A DNA stretch of 64,000 nucleotides from Dechloromonas hortensis (GCF_009469765.1 NZ_SSSQ01000007.1:124001-188000); one strand, 5' to 3'. Shown: positions 44,491 to 53,819, counted from the stretch's first letter. A program made the numbers and translations. Notes: generated by a model not told the origin, from the sequence alone.

Positions 44491-46035
44491 TTGCTGACAA
44501 AGATGCCTGTGCTGGGCGGGCTGTTTGCCCAAAAGGATAGCCACCCGCTGGCCGATGCCCACGAATTGCGGAAAATCCTGGCTGAACTGCCGGGCAACAA
44601 CGCCTTCAAGTCGCTCGACGAAATCGCCGGCTGGCTCGAATCGCTGCAGGCGGCCGACACGCTCGCCGCCGACCGGATCTACGAAGTGGCCTACCAGCTG
44701 GAAGAGGCCGCCTCGCCGCATCTGAAGCGTCTGTCGCGCGAATACCTGCACACGGCACGTCTCAACCGCTCGGACGAAAAGCGCCTGTGGTCGATCAACT
44801 ACGGTTTCTGGACGCTGCTCGCCGCGGCCTACGAGCGCTGCCTGCTCGCCCTGGCCACCCCCGGCCGCACGGCGGATGCCCTGCGGCCCCTGTTGCCGGC
44901 CTTGTGCACCCGTTTGATTGCGGCGCTTGGGGCGGTCCTCAAGTGGGAACAGTTTCACTACGGGCCGTCGCCCGGCGAGATCTGGTTCCGTCTGGGTCGG
45001 GCGCTGGCGACGGCGGAAGCGGCGGGCGTGGCGAGCAAGGTGACGCCGATTCGCCCGCTGGCCGGCCTTTCCTGCGCCCAGCAGGAATATCTGAAAGTCC
45101 TGGTTTTTCAGGCGGCCTCGATGGACAGCCTGTTGCCGCTCGAAATCGAGTTGGCCGAACGCCTGATCGCCCACTATCTGCCGGCCTTTATTTTTGGCCC
45201 GGCGGTACATCAGGACAGCGTGTACTGGGTTGATCTCAGCCAGCCCCAGCCGCCCTTGCGGATGGCCCGGATGCCGGCCCAGGCTGCGCCATCCCAGCGT
45301 TTCTTCAAGCCGGGGGCGGCCAACGAGGCGATGCAGGCCTTGCTGCGTACGCTGGAGCGCGGCGGCGACCTACCGCCCGAGATCAATCTCGGCGACCGCT
45401 ATCACCCGCGCCTGCTGATGCCGGTGCTGCGCCACCTGTCGGCCTATCTGGCGCCGGTGCCGCCGCAACGCCGGCATGACCGGCATCACGTCAAGCACCG
45501 GATGTCGGTGCTGAACGGGCTGATCAACGCTTTTGTGGTGTTTTCCGGCGAATTTGGCGGTCGACCGGCCGGCTTGCAGATCGAGAGCTGGGTCGTCGAA
45601 AACGTCAGTCGCGGCGGTTTCGGGGCGCAACTGAACAGCATTCCGGCCGAATGGCTGAAGGTTGGCGCGCTGATCGCGATGCAGCCGGAAGGCGGCGACA
45701 ACTGGCTGCTCGGCATCGTGCGCCGCTATCACCGCGACACCCAGAGCGAGGCCCGGGTCGGTATCGAAACGCTGGCCAGAACGGCCGTTTCGGCCGAGTT
45801 GAAGGTGCGTACGGCATCCAGCTATGCCGCCGTGGCCGGCTTGCCGGCGCTGCTCATCAACGAGGCGGCGGAAGCCGGCGAGGTCCGCGTCATTCTGCCG
45901 CCGGCCTCGTTCGATTTGCGCGAGAGCCTGGAATACAGCCAGGGCGGGCAGCGTTATCTGCTGGCCCCGGTGGCTCTGGTCGAGCAAACCGCCGATTACG
46001 AACTGGCGCGTTACCGCCAGAGCGTCATCAGCTAA
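44491..46035 (+). CDS. Conserved hypothetical protein with PilZ-like C-terminal domain
   Basis: 514 residues from a TTG start; GGAG lies 6 bases upstream, whereas the next ATG (44503) is too far from it. The N-terminal two thirds are helical (DEIAGWLESLQAAD, LNRSDEKRLWSINYGFW) with no known domain. Residues about 335-430 resemble a PilZ module: a basic HDRHHVKHR run, then N371-V-S-R-G-G resembling the (D/N)xSxxG signature. Cyclic di-GMP binding is possible given the GGDEF/EAL protein in this genome but is not shown. Confidence 0.65.
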   Translation: MLTKMPVLGGLFAQKDSHPLADAHELRKILAELPGNNAFKSLDEIAGWLESLQAADTLAADRIYEVAYQLEEAASPHLKRLSREYLHTARLNRSDEKRLWSINYGFWTLLAAAYERCLLALATPGRTADALRPLLPALCTRLIAALGAVLKWEQFHYGPSPGEIWFRLGRALATAEAAGVASKVTPIRPLAGLSCAQQEYLKVLVFQAASMDSLLPLEIELAERLIAHYLPAFIFGPAVHQDSVYWVDLSQPQPPLRMARMPAQAAPSQRFFKPGAANEAMQALLRTLERGGDLPPEINLGDRYHPRLLMPVLRHLSAYLAPVPPQRRHDRHHVKHRMSVLNGLINAFVVFSGEFGGRPAGLQIESWVVENVSRGGFGAQLNSIPAEWLKVGALIAMQPEGGDNWLLGIVRRYHRDTQSEARVGIETLARTAVSAELKVRTASSYAAVAGLPALLINEAAEAGEVRVILPPASFDLRESLEYSQGGQRYLLAPVALVEQTADYELARYRQSVIS

Positions 46036-46041
46036 GTCGAA

Positions 46042-46626
46042 TTACTTGGCCCGGATCGCCGATTTGGGCCGGAAAGCCTTGATCACGGCCTCGTTCGTTT
46101 CGGCGTAGGGGCCGCCGATCAGGTCGATGCAGTAGGGGACGGCGGCAAAGATGCCGACGTGGGCGACGCTGCCGTCGGCAGCGCGGACGCCTTCCAGCGT
46201 TTCCTTGATCGACTTCGGCTGGCCGGGCAGGTTGATGATCAGTGCCTGCTTGCGGATGACGGCGACCTGCCGCGACAGGATCGCGGTCGGCACGAAATTC
46301 AGACTGATCCGCCGCATTTCCTCACCGAAGCCCGGCATTTCCTTGTCGGCGACGGCCAGCGTCGCTTCCGGCGTCACATCGCGCAAGGCCGGGCCGGTGC
46401 CGCCGGTGGTCAGCACCAGATGGCAATGGCTGCGGTCGACCAGTTCAATCAGCGTATTTTCAATGCTTGGCTGATCGTCGGCGATCAAGCGGGTTTCCGC
46501 CCGCCACGGAGTGGTCAGTGCACTGGCCAGCCATTCCTGCAGGGCCGGGATACCTTTGTCTTCATAAACGCCGGTCGAGGCGCGGTCGCTGATCGAGACC
46601 AGGCCGATGATCAGTTCTTCACTCAT
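46042..46626 (-). CDS. mog: Molybdopterin adenylyltransferase Mog
   Basis: 194 residues. VSISDRASTGVYEDKGIP, LTTGGTGPALRDVTPEA and IINLPGQPKSIKETL are Mog signatures. It adenylates molybdopterin before molybdenum insertion in the cytoplasm. The start at 46626 lies within the 3' end of darP (8-base overlap), so the two genes are co-translated. MoeB for the same cofactor is encoded at 57339. Confidence 0.95.
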   Translation of the reverse strand: MSEELIIGLVSISDRASTGVYEDKGIPALQEWLASALTTPWRAETRLIADDQPSIENTLIELVDRSHCHLVLTTGGTGPALRDVTPEATLAVADKEMPGFGEEMRRISLNFVPTAILSRQVAVIRKQALIINLPGQPKSIKETLEGVRAADGSVAHVGIFAAVPYCIDLIGGPYAETNEAVIKAFRPKSAIRAK

Positions 46627-47155
46627 CGTCCGTTTCCTGTTCGACGGGAGCCGGGGCGCCATCGAGCTCCTGCAGCAACTGGAAAATGGCGCGGAAGTTC
46701 TTCGGCGGCTTCTTGGCTTCCTGCTCCTTCAGCGCATTGCGGCGCAACTGGCGGAGATGTTGCAGGTCGACGCTTGGCCAGAGGGCGGCGATGTCGGCCA
46801 GCGTCGACTCGTCTTCGAGCAGGCGCAGGCGCAGTCGCTCCAGGCGATGAATGCGGGCGATTTCGGCCGACGATTCGCCGCGCAGCAGCGCCAGGCCGGC
46901 GCGGATCGGTTCGTCGTCGACATTGCGCATCAACTTGCCCAGATAGGCCACCTGGCGGCGGCGGGCGCCGTGGGCGGTGATCTTCTGGCAGGCGCGGACG
47001 GCCTCGAAAATCTCCTCCGGCAGCTTGATCTTCTTCAGCTGACCGACGGAAAGTTCGACCAGTTCGGCGCCGAGATCGCGCAATTCATGCATCGCCTCCT
47101 TCTGCTTGGTCTTGGAAGGGCGGCTGGTACTCTCGGTGAAATCTTCTTCGTGCAT
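46619..47155 (-). CDS. darP: Ribosome biogenesis factor DarP (YjgA, DUF615)
   Basis: 178 residues, the normal size. KTKQKEAMHELRDLGAELVEL and the C-terminal RRNALKEQEAKKPPKNFR identify DUF615/YjgA, a 50S-subunit late-assembly factor. It is all-helical and cytoplasmic. An in-frame ATG at 47164 is an alternative start. The gene diverges from pmbA, a common pairing in beta- and gammaproteobacteria. Confidence 0.93.
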   Translation of the reverse strand: MHEEDFTESTSRPSKTKQKEAMHELRDLGAELVELSVGQLKKIKLPEEIFEAVRACQKITAHGARRRQVAYLGKLMRNVDDEPIRAGLALLRGESSAEIARIHRLERLRLRLLEDESTLADIAALWPSVDLQHLRQLRRNALKEQEAKKPPKNFRAIFQLLQELDGAPAPVEQETDDE

Positions 47156-47187
47156 GGGGCGCATTCGCGGGCTGACAATGTCGGGCT

Positions 47188-47198
47188 GCTATGATAGC
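47188..47198. promoter_or_regulatory. Symmetric -10 element shared by darP and pmbA
   Basis: GCTATGATAGC is nearly its own complement. It offers TATGAT (47190-47195) toward pmbA and TATCAT on the minus strand (47196-47191) toward darP, each about 30-35 bases from its start codon. Confidence 0.45.
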
Positions 47199-47224
47199 GA
47201 TTTTCCCGTTCGGACGCCCCATCC

Positions 47225-48568
47225 ATGCCTGAAGTCGCCAGCTTTTCCTACGCCTTTTCGACCTTGCAGCAACTGGCCGAGGATGTCCTCAAGCATGCCC
47301 GCGATAAGGGCGCCAGCGCTTGCGAGGTGGACGTTTCGGAAGGTTTTGGCCAGTCGGTCGGGGTCCGTTGCGACGAGGTCGAGACCATCGAATTCAACCG
47401 CGACAAAGGCATCGGCATCACCATCTATTCCGGCCAGCGCAAGGGTTACGCCAGCACTTCCGACTTTTCGGCACAGGCGCTGCGCGAGACGGTCGAGGCG
47501 GCCCTGAACATCGCCCGCTTCACGGCCGAAGACGATTGCGCCGGCTTGGCCGAGGCGGCCTTGATGGCCAAGGATTGCCCGGATCTGGATTTGTACCATC
47601 CGTGGGCGTTGACCGTCGAAGATGCGATCGCCACCGCTCGCCGCTGCGAACAGGCGGCGTTCGACGCCAGCCCGCTGGTCAGCAATTCCGAAGGTGCGTC
47701 GGTGTCCACGCAGCAGGCGCATTTTGTGTCGGCCAACAGTCTGGGTTTCATGGGCGGCTACCCGACCTCGCGCCATTACATTTCCTGCTCGGTGATTGCC
47801 GGCGAGCAGGATGCGATGCAGCGCGACGACTGGTACACGACGCGCCGTTGCGCCGACGAACTCGACGATCCAGCCACCGTCGGCCGTACCGCAGCCGAAC
47901 GCGCCGTTGCCCGCCTCGGCGGGCGCAAGGTCAAGACCGGGGAGTTTCCCGTCCTGTTCGAAGCGCCGCTGGCCAGCGGCCTGCTCGGCAGCCTGGTCCA
48001 TGCCGCCAGCGGCGGGGCGCTCTACCGCAAATCCTCCTTCCTGCTCGATCACCTCGGCAAACGCGTGATGCCGGAATTCGTGCAGATCAGCGAGCGGCCG
48101 CACATCAAGCGCGGCCTCGGCTCCTCGGCGTTCGACAGCGATGGTGTTGCGACCTATGACCGAGAAGTGGTCACCGATGGCATCCTGCAAGGCTATTTCC
48201 TGAGCACCTACACTGCCCGCAAGCTGGGTATGCAGACTACGGCCAATGCCGGCGGCAGCCACAATCTGATCATCAAGCCGGGCGACCTCGATCTGGCCGG
48301 CCTGCTCGCTGAGATGGGGCGTGGCCTGCTGGTGACCGAACTGCTCGGCCATGGCGTCAATTATGTGACTGGCGATTACTCGCGCGGGGCGGCCGGCTAC
48401 TGGGTCGAGAACGGCAAGATCGCCTACCCGGTCGAGGAAATCACCATTGCCGGCAACCTGAAGGCGATGCTGGCCGGCATCGTCGCCGTCGGCAACGATG
48501 TCCAGGTCCGCGGTTCGAAGCAAAGCGGCTCCATCCTGCTCGATCGGATGACCGTCGCCGGGGAGTAG
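47225..48568 (+). CDS. pmbA: TldE/PmbA metalloprotease-like protein
   Basis: 447 residues. FNRDKGIGITIYSGQRKG, SSFLLDHLGK and DYSRGAAGYWVENG are PmbA (TldE) signatures. With TldD it forms a heterodimer that trims peptides such as microcin B17 and CcdA; TldE lacks the HExxxH zinc motif, as seen here. tldD is not in the window. It has its own promoter, divergent from darP. Confidence 0.96.
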   Translation: MPEVASFSYAFSTLQQLAEDVLKHARDKGASACEVDVSEGFGQSVGVRCDEVETIEFNRDKGIGITIYSGQRKGYASTSDFSAQALRETVEAALNIARFTAEDDCAGLAEAALMAKDCPDLDLYHPWALTVEDAIATARRCEQAAFDASPLVSNSEGASVSTQQAHFVSANSLGFMGGYPTSRHYISCSVIAGEQDAMQRDDWYTTRRCADELDDPATVGRTAAERAVARLGGRKVKTGEFPVLFEAPLASGLLGSLVHAASGGALYRKSSFLLDHLGKRVMPEFVQISERPHIKRGLGSSAFDSDGVATYDREVVTDGILQGYFLSTYTARKLGMQTTANAGGSHNLIIKPGDLDLAGLLAEMGRGLLVTELLGHGVNYVTGDYSRGAAGYWVENGKIAYPVEEITIAGNLKAMLAGIVAVGNDVQVRGSKQSGSILLDRMTVAGE

Positions 48569-48612
48569 TTTTCTAAGGGTTTTCCACCACTCGCCAAAAG
48601 TTTCGCTTTGGA

Positions 48613-48618
48613 TAGAAT
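48613..48618 (+). promoter_or_regulatory. -10 box TAGAAT before the first TRAP receptor
   Basis: TAGAAT lies 48 bases before the ATG; TGAGGAGAC gives a strong ribosome site, fitting the high expression usual for periplasmic receptors. Confidence 0.4.
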
Positions 48619-48666
48619 CTGGCTGCTACATCGCTTGACGTTCCCAATAATTCCTGAGGAGACAAT

Positions 48667-49755
48667 ATGCAACGTCGTGATTTCCTGAAAAAAGCATCGA
48701 TCGGTGCTGCCGCGGGTGCTGCCACCACGCTGGCCGCCCCGGCCATCGCCCAATCCGCCCCGACCATCAAATGGCGTCTGACCTCCAGCTTCCCGAAGAG
48801 CCTGGACACCATTTACGGCGGTGCCGATGTGCTGGCCAACCGCTTGCGCGCCATGACCGGCGGCAAGTTCGACATCCGCGTCTTCGCCGGCGGTGAAATC
48901 GTCCCCGGCCTGCAGGCGCTGGACGCCGTGCAGCAAGGCACCGTCGAAGTCTGCCACACCTGTTCCTACTATTACGTCGGCAAAGACAAGGCCTTCGGTT
49001 TCGGCACCTCCATCCCGTTCGGCATGAATGCCCGCCAGATGAATGCCTGGCTGTACTACGGCGGCGGCGACAAGCTGCTCAACGAGTTTTACGCCAACTA
49101 CAACGTTATCCATTTCCCGGGCGGCAATACCGGTACCCAGATGGGCGGCTGGTTCCGCAAGGAAGTGAAGAGCCTGGCCGACGTCAATGGCCTGAAAATG
49201 CGGATCGCCGGTCTGGGCGGCAATGTCTTCGCTGCGCTCGGCGCCGTGCCGCAGCAGATCGCCGGTGGCGATATCTACCCGGCGCTGGAAAAAGGCACCA
49301 TTGACGCCGCCGAATGGGTCGGCCCGTACGACGACGAGAAGCTGGGCTTCTACAAGGTCGCCAAGAATTACTACTACCCGGGCTGGTGGGAGCCGGGCCC
49401 GATGATCAACTTCTTCGTCAACAAGAAGGAATGGGACAAGCTGCCGAAGGAATATCAGGAAGCTTTCCAGGCCGCTGCCTACGAGGCCAACGTGACGATG
49501 ATGGCGGAATACGATCACAAGAACCCGATCGCGCTCTCCAAGTTGCTGCAAAGCGGCGTCAAGCTGCAGAAGTACCCCGACGAGGTTCTCGAAGCCGCCT
49601 ACAAGGCCGCCCAGCAGCTCTACGCTGACGAGTCCGCCAAGAATCCGGCCTTCAAGAAGATCTTTACCGAGTACGACAAATATCGCAAGACGCAGAATGC
49701 CTGGTTCAGCGTTGCCGAAATGCGCATGGATGCCTTCCTGCAGTCGCACAAGTAA
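48667..49755 (+). CDS. TRAP transporter periplasmic receptor, TakP/DctP type (copy 1)
   Basis: 362 residues. A twin-arginine signal (MQRRDFLKKAS, cleavage near AIAQS) precedes a DctP-fold protein. FAGGEIVPGLQALDAV, GGNTGTQMGGWFRKE, PQQIAGGDIYPALEKGTIDAAEWVGP in shortened form, and YYYPGWWEPGP match TakP, the alpha-keto acid receptor of Rhodobacter. It captures 2-oxo acids or related carboxylates for a TRAP permease. The second copy follows after a terminator; they are about 87% identical. Confidence 0.93.
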   Translation: MQRRDFLKKASIGAAAGAATTLAAPAIAQSAPTIKWRLTSSFPKSLDTIYGGADVLANRLRAMTGGKFDIRVFAGGEIVPGLQALDAVQQGTVEVCHTCSYYYVGKDKAFGFGTSIPFGMNARQMNAWLYYGGGDKLLNEFYANYNVIHFPGGNTGTQMGGWFRKEVKSLADVNGLKMRIAGLGGNVFAALGAVPQQIAGGDIYPALEKGTIDAAEWVGPYDDEKLGFYKVAKNYYYPGWWEPGPMINFFVNKKEWDKLPKEYQEAFQAAAYEANVTMMAEYDHKNPIALSKLLQSGVKLQKYPDEVLEAAYKAAQQLYADESAKNPAFKKIFTEYDKYRKTQNAWFSVAEMRMDAFLQSHK

Positions 49756-49793
49756 ATCGACCCGCTGCGCAGCCCGATCGGGCTGTCGATATC

Positions 49794-49826
49794 AAAACCC
49801 CGCCCTGTTATGCAGCGCGGGGTTTT
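49794..49826 (+). terminator. Terminator after TRAP receptor copy 1
   Basis: Stem AAAACCCCGC / GCGGGGTTTT with a 13-base loop and a following TT. A small palindrome CAGCCCGATCGGGCTG (49770-49785) precedes it. The two receptors are therefore separate transcription units. Confidence 0.8.
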
Positions 49827-49931
49827 TTCATGCTGCCTATAAGGGATTTCAGCAGTATTCGGAATGAACGGGATGATTAGAATCAGCAGGTCACAGTCGT
49901 GACGTATTTTATTCCCCGGAGACAAGACAGA

Positions 49932-51020
49932 ATGCAACGTCGTGATTTTCTCAAGAAGGCTTCGCTGGGTGCTGCTGCCGGCACCGCCGCAACCGTGGCT
50001 GCCCCGGCCTTCGCCCAGTCGGCGCCGACTATCAAGTGGCGTTTGACCTCCAGCTTCCCGAAGAGCCTGGATACCGTTTATGGTGGTGCCGAAGTGCTGG
50101 CCAATCGCCTGCGTGCGATGACCAACGGCAAGTTCGACATTCGCGTTTTCGCCGGCGGTGAAATCGTTCCCGGCCTGCAGGCGCTGGACGCTGTGCAGCA
50201 AGGTACCGTCGAAGTCTGCCATACCTGCTCCTACTACTACGTCGGCAAGGACAAGACCTTTGGTTTTGGCACGGCTGTGCCGTTCGGCATGAATGCCCGC
50301 CAGATGAATGCCTGGATCTACTACGGCGGCGGTCAGAAGCTGCTCGACGAGTTCTATGCCAACTACAACGTCGTCTCCTTCCTCGGCGGCAATACCGGTA
50401 CCCAGATGGGCGGCTGGTGGCGCAAGGAAGTGAAGACCGTGGCTGACCTCAAGGGCATCAAGATGCGCATCGCCGGCCTCGGTGGTACCGTCTTCTCGCA
50501 ACTCGGCGTCGTGCCGCAGCAGATCGCCGGTGGCGACATCTACCCGGCGCTGGAAAAAGGCACCATCGATGCCGCCGAGTGGATCGGTCCCTACGACGAC
50601 GAAAAGCTTGGCTTCTACAAGGTCGCCAAGAACTACTACTACCCGGGCTGGTGGGAGCCGAGCACCTGTTTCCACTTCTTCGTCAATAAGAAGGAATGGG
50701 ACAAGCTGCCGAAGGACTATCAGGAAGCCTTCCAGGCCGCTGCCTACGAGGCCAATGTGACGGTGATGGCCGAGTACGATCACAAGAACCCGATCGCGCT
50801 CTCCAAGCTGTTGCAGAACGGCGTCAAGCTGCAGAAGTTCTCTGACGAGATTCTTGCTGCCGCCTACAAGGCTGCCCAGGAGCTCTACGCTGACGAGTCC
50901 AGCAAGAACCCGGCTTTCAAGAAGATCTATACCGAGTTCGACAAGTACCGCAAGAGCCAGAATGCCTGGTTCAGTATTGCTGAAATGCGCATGGACTCCT
51001 TCCTGCAGTCGCACCGCTAA
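49932..51020 (+). CDS. TRAP transporter periplasmic receptor, TakP/DctP type (copy 2)
   Basis: 362 residues, aligned without gaps to copy 1 and differing at about 48 positions. The largest cluster of changes is in the ligand-cleft segment after YPGWWEP (GPMINFF in copy 1, STCFHFF here) and near NYNVVSFLGG. That suggests a changed substrate, though both keep the Arg and acidic residues of the TakP type. GGAGAC precedes the ATG. A strong terminator follows. Confidence 0.93.
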   Translation: MQRRDFLKKASLGAAAGTAATVAAPAFAQSAPTIKWRLTSSFPKSLDTVYGGAEVLANRLRAMTNGKFDIRVFAGGEIVPGLQALDAVQQGTVEVCHTCSYYYVGKDKTFGFGTAVPFGMNARQMNAWIYYGGGQKLLDEFYANYNVVSFLGGNTGTQMGGWWRKEVKTVADLKGIKMRIAGLGGTVFSQLGVVPQQIAGGDIYPALEKGTIDAAEWIGPYDDEKLGFYKVAKNYYYPGWWEPSTCFHFFVNKKEWDKLPKDYQEAFQAAAYEANVTVMAEYDHKNPIALSKLLQNGVKLQKFSDEILAAAYKAAQELYADESSKNPAFKKIYTEFDKYRKSQNAWFSIAEMRMDSFLQSHR

Positions 51021-51038
51021 GCAAGCCTACCGACCAAG

Positions 51039-51064
51039 AAAAACCCGCCTTCCGGCGGGTTTTT
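51039..51064 (+). terminator. Intrinsic terminator after TRAP receptor copy 2
   Basis: Stem AAAAACCCGCC / GGCGGGTTTTT with a TTCC loop and a longer T-run. It lies between the receptor and the convergent dps gene and can also serve dps. Confidence 0.9.
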
Positions 51065-51092
51065 TATTGCCTGGCTTATACGGCGGCGCGCT

Positions 51093-51557
51093 TTAGTCTT
51101 CGAGCAGGCTGCGCAGCATCCAGGCATTCTTTTCGTGAATCTGCATGCGCTGGGTCAGCAGGTCGGCGGTCGGTTCGTCGCCCGCCTTGTCGACCAGCGG
51201 GAAGATGCCGCGGGCGGTCTTGGTGACTGCCTCCTGGCCGGCGACCAGTTGCTTGATCATCTCGGTTGCGGTCGGCACGCCTTCGCTTTCCTGGATAACG
51301 GTCAGCTTGGCGAATTCGCGGTAGGTGCCGGGGGCAGCCACGCCGAGAGCGCGGATGCGCTCGGCGATCAGGTCCAGAGCATTCCACAGTTCGGTGTATT
51401 GGTCCATGAACATCACGTGCAGCGTGTTGAACATGGGCCCTTTGACGTTCCAGTGGAAGTTGTGGGTCTTCAGGTAAAGCGTGAACGAGTCGGCAAGCAG
51501 GTGGGAAAGGCCTTCGGCAATTTTTTCACGATCTTTTTTGCTGATTCCGATATCCAT
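51093..51557 (-). CDS. dps: Dps-family DNA-protecting ferritin-like protein
   Basis: 154 residues. The ferroxidase residues of Dps are present with the correct spacing: His35, His47, Asp62 and Glu66. It stores iron using hydrogen peroxide as a 12-mer and shields DNA. It has no N-terminal lysine-rich tail, so DNA binding may be weak. It sits between the TRAP receptors and the TRAP permease genes but is unrelated to them in function. Confidence 0.93.
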   Translation of the reverse strand: MDIGISKKDREKIAEGLSHLLADSFTLYLKTHNFHWNVKGPMFNTLHVMFMDQYTELWNALDLIAERIRALGVAAPGTYREFAKLTVIQESEGVPTATEMIKQLVAGQEAVTKTARGIFPLVDKAGDEPTADLLTQRMQIHEKNAWMLRSLLED

Positions 51558-51700
51558 GATGTACTCCCTTCAGAGGCTGGTGGTGGGGGATTCCGGCGGT
51601 CAACCGCTGGAAATGCCTATATTTCAATTCTGCCCGGCCTTCTGTGTTCATGCCAATGTTTTGTGTTGATGGGCGATATAGACGGCGCCTATGAAATAAA

Positions 51701-51726
51701 AAAGGCGGGGTCGAAACCCCGCCTTT
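51701..51726 (-). terminator. Intrinsic terminator after dctM
   Basis: On the minus strand AAAGGCGGGGT / ACCCCGCCTTT with a 4-base loop is followed by a T-run, 25 bases past the dctM stop. It lies upstream of dps on the same strand, separating the two. Confidence 0.88.
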
Positions 51727-51750
51727 GTTCGTTGCCGGTATGGCTACGGC

Positions 51751-53226
51751 TTATTTGTCGCCTTGCAGGTTCTTCAGCAGGTCGGTGCTCGGGTCCTGGC
51801 TCTTGGCGCCTTCGTTCTGGTCGCCTTGCATCAGGGTGTCGAGGTCGACCGGGGCCGGGCCTTCGCCAGCCTTCTCCAGGCGTGCTGCTTCGCGTTGCGC
51901 ATCGTCGCCGTAGCTGACGATGTTCGGGAAGATGATGATCAGCGCGACCATGATGATCTGGATGCAGACAAAGGGAATGGCGCCCCAGTAGATGTCTGTC
52001 GTCTTGATCGAGGCCGGCGCCACCGAGCGCAGGTAGAACAGCGCGAAGCCGAACGGCGGGTGCATGAAGGAGGTCTGCATGTTCACCCCGAGCAGCACGC
52101 CGAACCAGATCAGGTCGATGCCCAGCTTGTCGGCCACCGGCCCGAGCAGCGGCACGATGATGAAGGACAGTTCGAAGAAGTCGAGGAAGAAGGCGAGCAG
52201 GAAGACCAGGACGTTGACCACGATCAGGAAGCCCAACTGGCCGCCGGGCAGGGAGAGCAGCAGGTGCTCGACCCAGAGGTCGCCGTTCACCGCCCGGAAG
52301 ACCAGGCCGAAGACCGTCGAGCCGACCAGGATGAAGACGACGAAGGAGGACAGCTTGCCGGTGGTTTCCATGGCCTGCTTGAGCAGCTTCCAGGACAGGC
52401 GCTTGCGGGCAACGGCCAGGATCAGCGCGCCGGCTGCGCCCATGGCGCCGCCTTCGGTCGGCGTCGCGATGCCGAGGAAGATGGTGCCGAGGACCAGGAA
52501 GATCAGGACCAGCGGCGGCACCATCGTCGTCAGAACACGCACCGCCAGCTTGAAGCCGCGCAGGCTGCGGGCTTCCGGCGGCAGGGCCGGGGCGGCGTTC
52601 GGTTTGATGATGGTGAGCAGGACGACGTAGCCGACGTAGAGGCCGGTCAGGATCAGACCCGGGATCATTGCGCCTTCGTACATGTCGCCGACCGACTTGC
52701 CGAGCTGGTCGGCCATGATGATCAGAACCAGTGACGGCGGGATGATCTGGGCCAGCGTGCCGGAAGCGGCGATGACGCCGGAGGCGAGACGCTTGTCGTA
52801 GCCGTAGCGCAGCATGATGGGCAGCGAGATCAGACCCATCGAGATCACCGAAGCAGCGACCACGCCGGTCGTTGCGGCGAGCAGGGCGCCGACGAAGATG
52901 ACGGCGTAGGCCAGACCGCCACGCAGCGGGCCGAACAGTTGGCCGATGGTGTCGAGCAGGTCTTCCGCCATGCCGGATCGCTCAAGTACCAGCCCCATGA
53001 ACGTGAAGAAGGGGATGGCGAGCAGCGTGTCGTTGGCCATGATGCCGAAGATGCGCTCCGGCAATGCCTGGAAGAGGGCCGGCTGGAGCAGGCCGAGTTC
53101 GATGCCGAGCAGGCCGAAGACGATACCGTTGGCAGCCAGCGCGAAGGCGACCGGGTAGCCGAACAGCAGGAAGAGAACCAGGGCGCCGAACATCAGCGGC
53201 GCCATGTTGCCGATAATCCATTCCAT
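51751..53226 (-). CDS. dctM: TRAP transporter large permease subunit DctM
   Basis: 491 residues with about 12 membrane helices. LLFGYPVAFALAANG, FFTFMGLVLERSGMAEDLL (shortened motif), GTLAQIIPPSLVLIIMADQ, and the GxxxP-like elements match the DctM (ion transporter superfamily) subunit. It carries substrate with sodium. A soluble C-terminal tail ends KNLQGDK. It overlaps dctQ by one base and is convergent with the two receptors. Confidence 0.95.
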   Translation of the reverse strand: MEWIIGNMAPLMFGALVLFLLFGYPVAFALAANGIVFGLLGIELGLLQPALFQALPERIFGIMANDTLLAIPFFTFMGLVLERSGMAEDLLDTIGQLFGPLRGGLAYAVIFVGALLAATTGVVAASVISMGLISLPIMLRYGYDKRLASGVIAASGTLAQIIPPSLVLIIMADQLGKSVGDMYEGAMIPGLILTGLYVGYVVLLTIIKPNAAPALPPEARSLRGFKLAVRVLTTMVPPLVLIFLVLGTIFLGIATPTEGGAMGAAGALILAVARKRLSWKLLKQAMETTGKLSSFVVFILVGSTVFGLVFRAVNGDLWVEHLLLSLPGGQLGFLIVVNVLVFLLAFFLDFFELSFIIVPLLGPVADKLGIDLIWFGVLLGVNMQTSFMHPPFGFALFYLRSVAPASIKTTDIYWGAIPFVCIQIIMVALIIIFPNIVSYGDDAQREAARLEKAGEGPAPVDLDTLMQGDQNEGAKSQDPSTDLLKNLQGDK

Positions 53227-53819
53227 TATTTGGCCTCCTTGGCTTTGGCGGCGGCAATGGCGGCAGCCAGTTCTTCTTCGGGTGTCGGGCCGGCGGCCTT
53301 GCTGTTCGGGTCGGCGATCAGGCCGGCCAGGAAGGCGACGCGCTTGATCAGTTCGGAAATGCCCTGCAGGGCGAGCAGCGTGAAGCCGATCGGCAAGAGG
53401 ATTTTGACCGGCCAGCGAATCAGGCCGCCGGCGTTGGCCGACATCTCATTGATCTTGATCGAATCGGCGACCAGCGGCAGCGACAGCCAGAGGACGGCGA
53501 TGACCATAGGCAGAAGGAAGAACAGCGTCCCAATGATGTCGATGACGGCCTGGCTTCGGGGTGACAGCTTGCCGGACACGACGTCGATGCGGACGTGCTC
53601 GTTTTTCTGCAGCGTGTAGGGCGAGCAGAGGATGAAGACAGCGGCGAACAGGTACCACTGAATTTCCAGCAGGCCGTTCGAACTGTAGTTGAAGATGAAA
53701 CGCACGGTGGCGTTGCCTGCACTGATGACAGTCATCAGCAGCACCAGCCAGAACGCACCTTTGCCGACGCGCTCATTGAGCCAGTCGATCAGCTGCGAGA
53801 GCTTGAGCAGAAGGGTCAC
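53226..53819 (-). CDS. dctQ: TRAP transporter small permease subunit DctQ
   Basis: 197 residues from a GTG start (53819) preceded by GAGGAGG. Four membrane helices and NEHVRIDVVSGKLS match DctQ. It is the scaffold subunit of the TRAP permease, working with DctM and a TakP-type receptor. The C-terminus is Ala/Lys-rich. A longer reading through 55763 is only an antisense open frame and was rejected. Confidence 0.93.
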   Translation of the reverse strand: MTLLLKLSQLIDWLNERVGKGAFWLVLLMTVISAGNATVRFIFNYSSNGLLEIQWYLFAAVFILCSPYTLQKNEHVRIDVVSGKLSPRSQAVIDIIGTLFFLLPMVIAVLWLSLPLVADSIKINEMSANAGGLIRWPVKILLPIGFTLLALQGISELIKRVAFLAGLIADPNSKAAGPTPEEELAAAIAAAKAKEAK

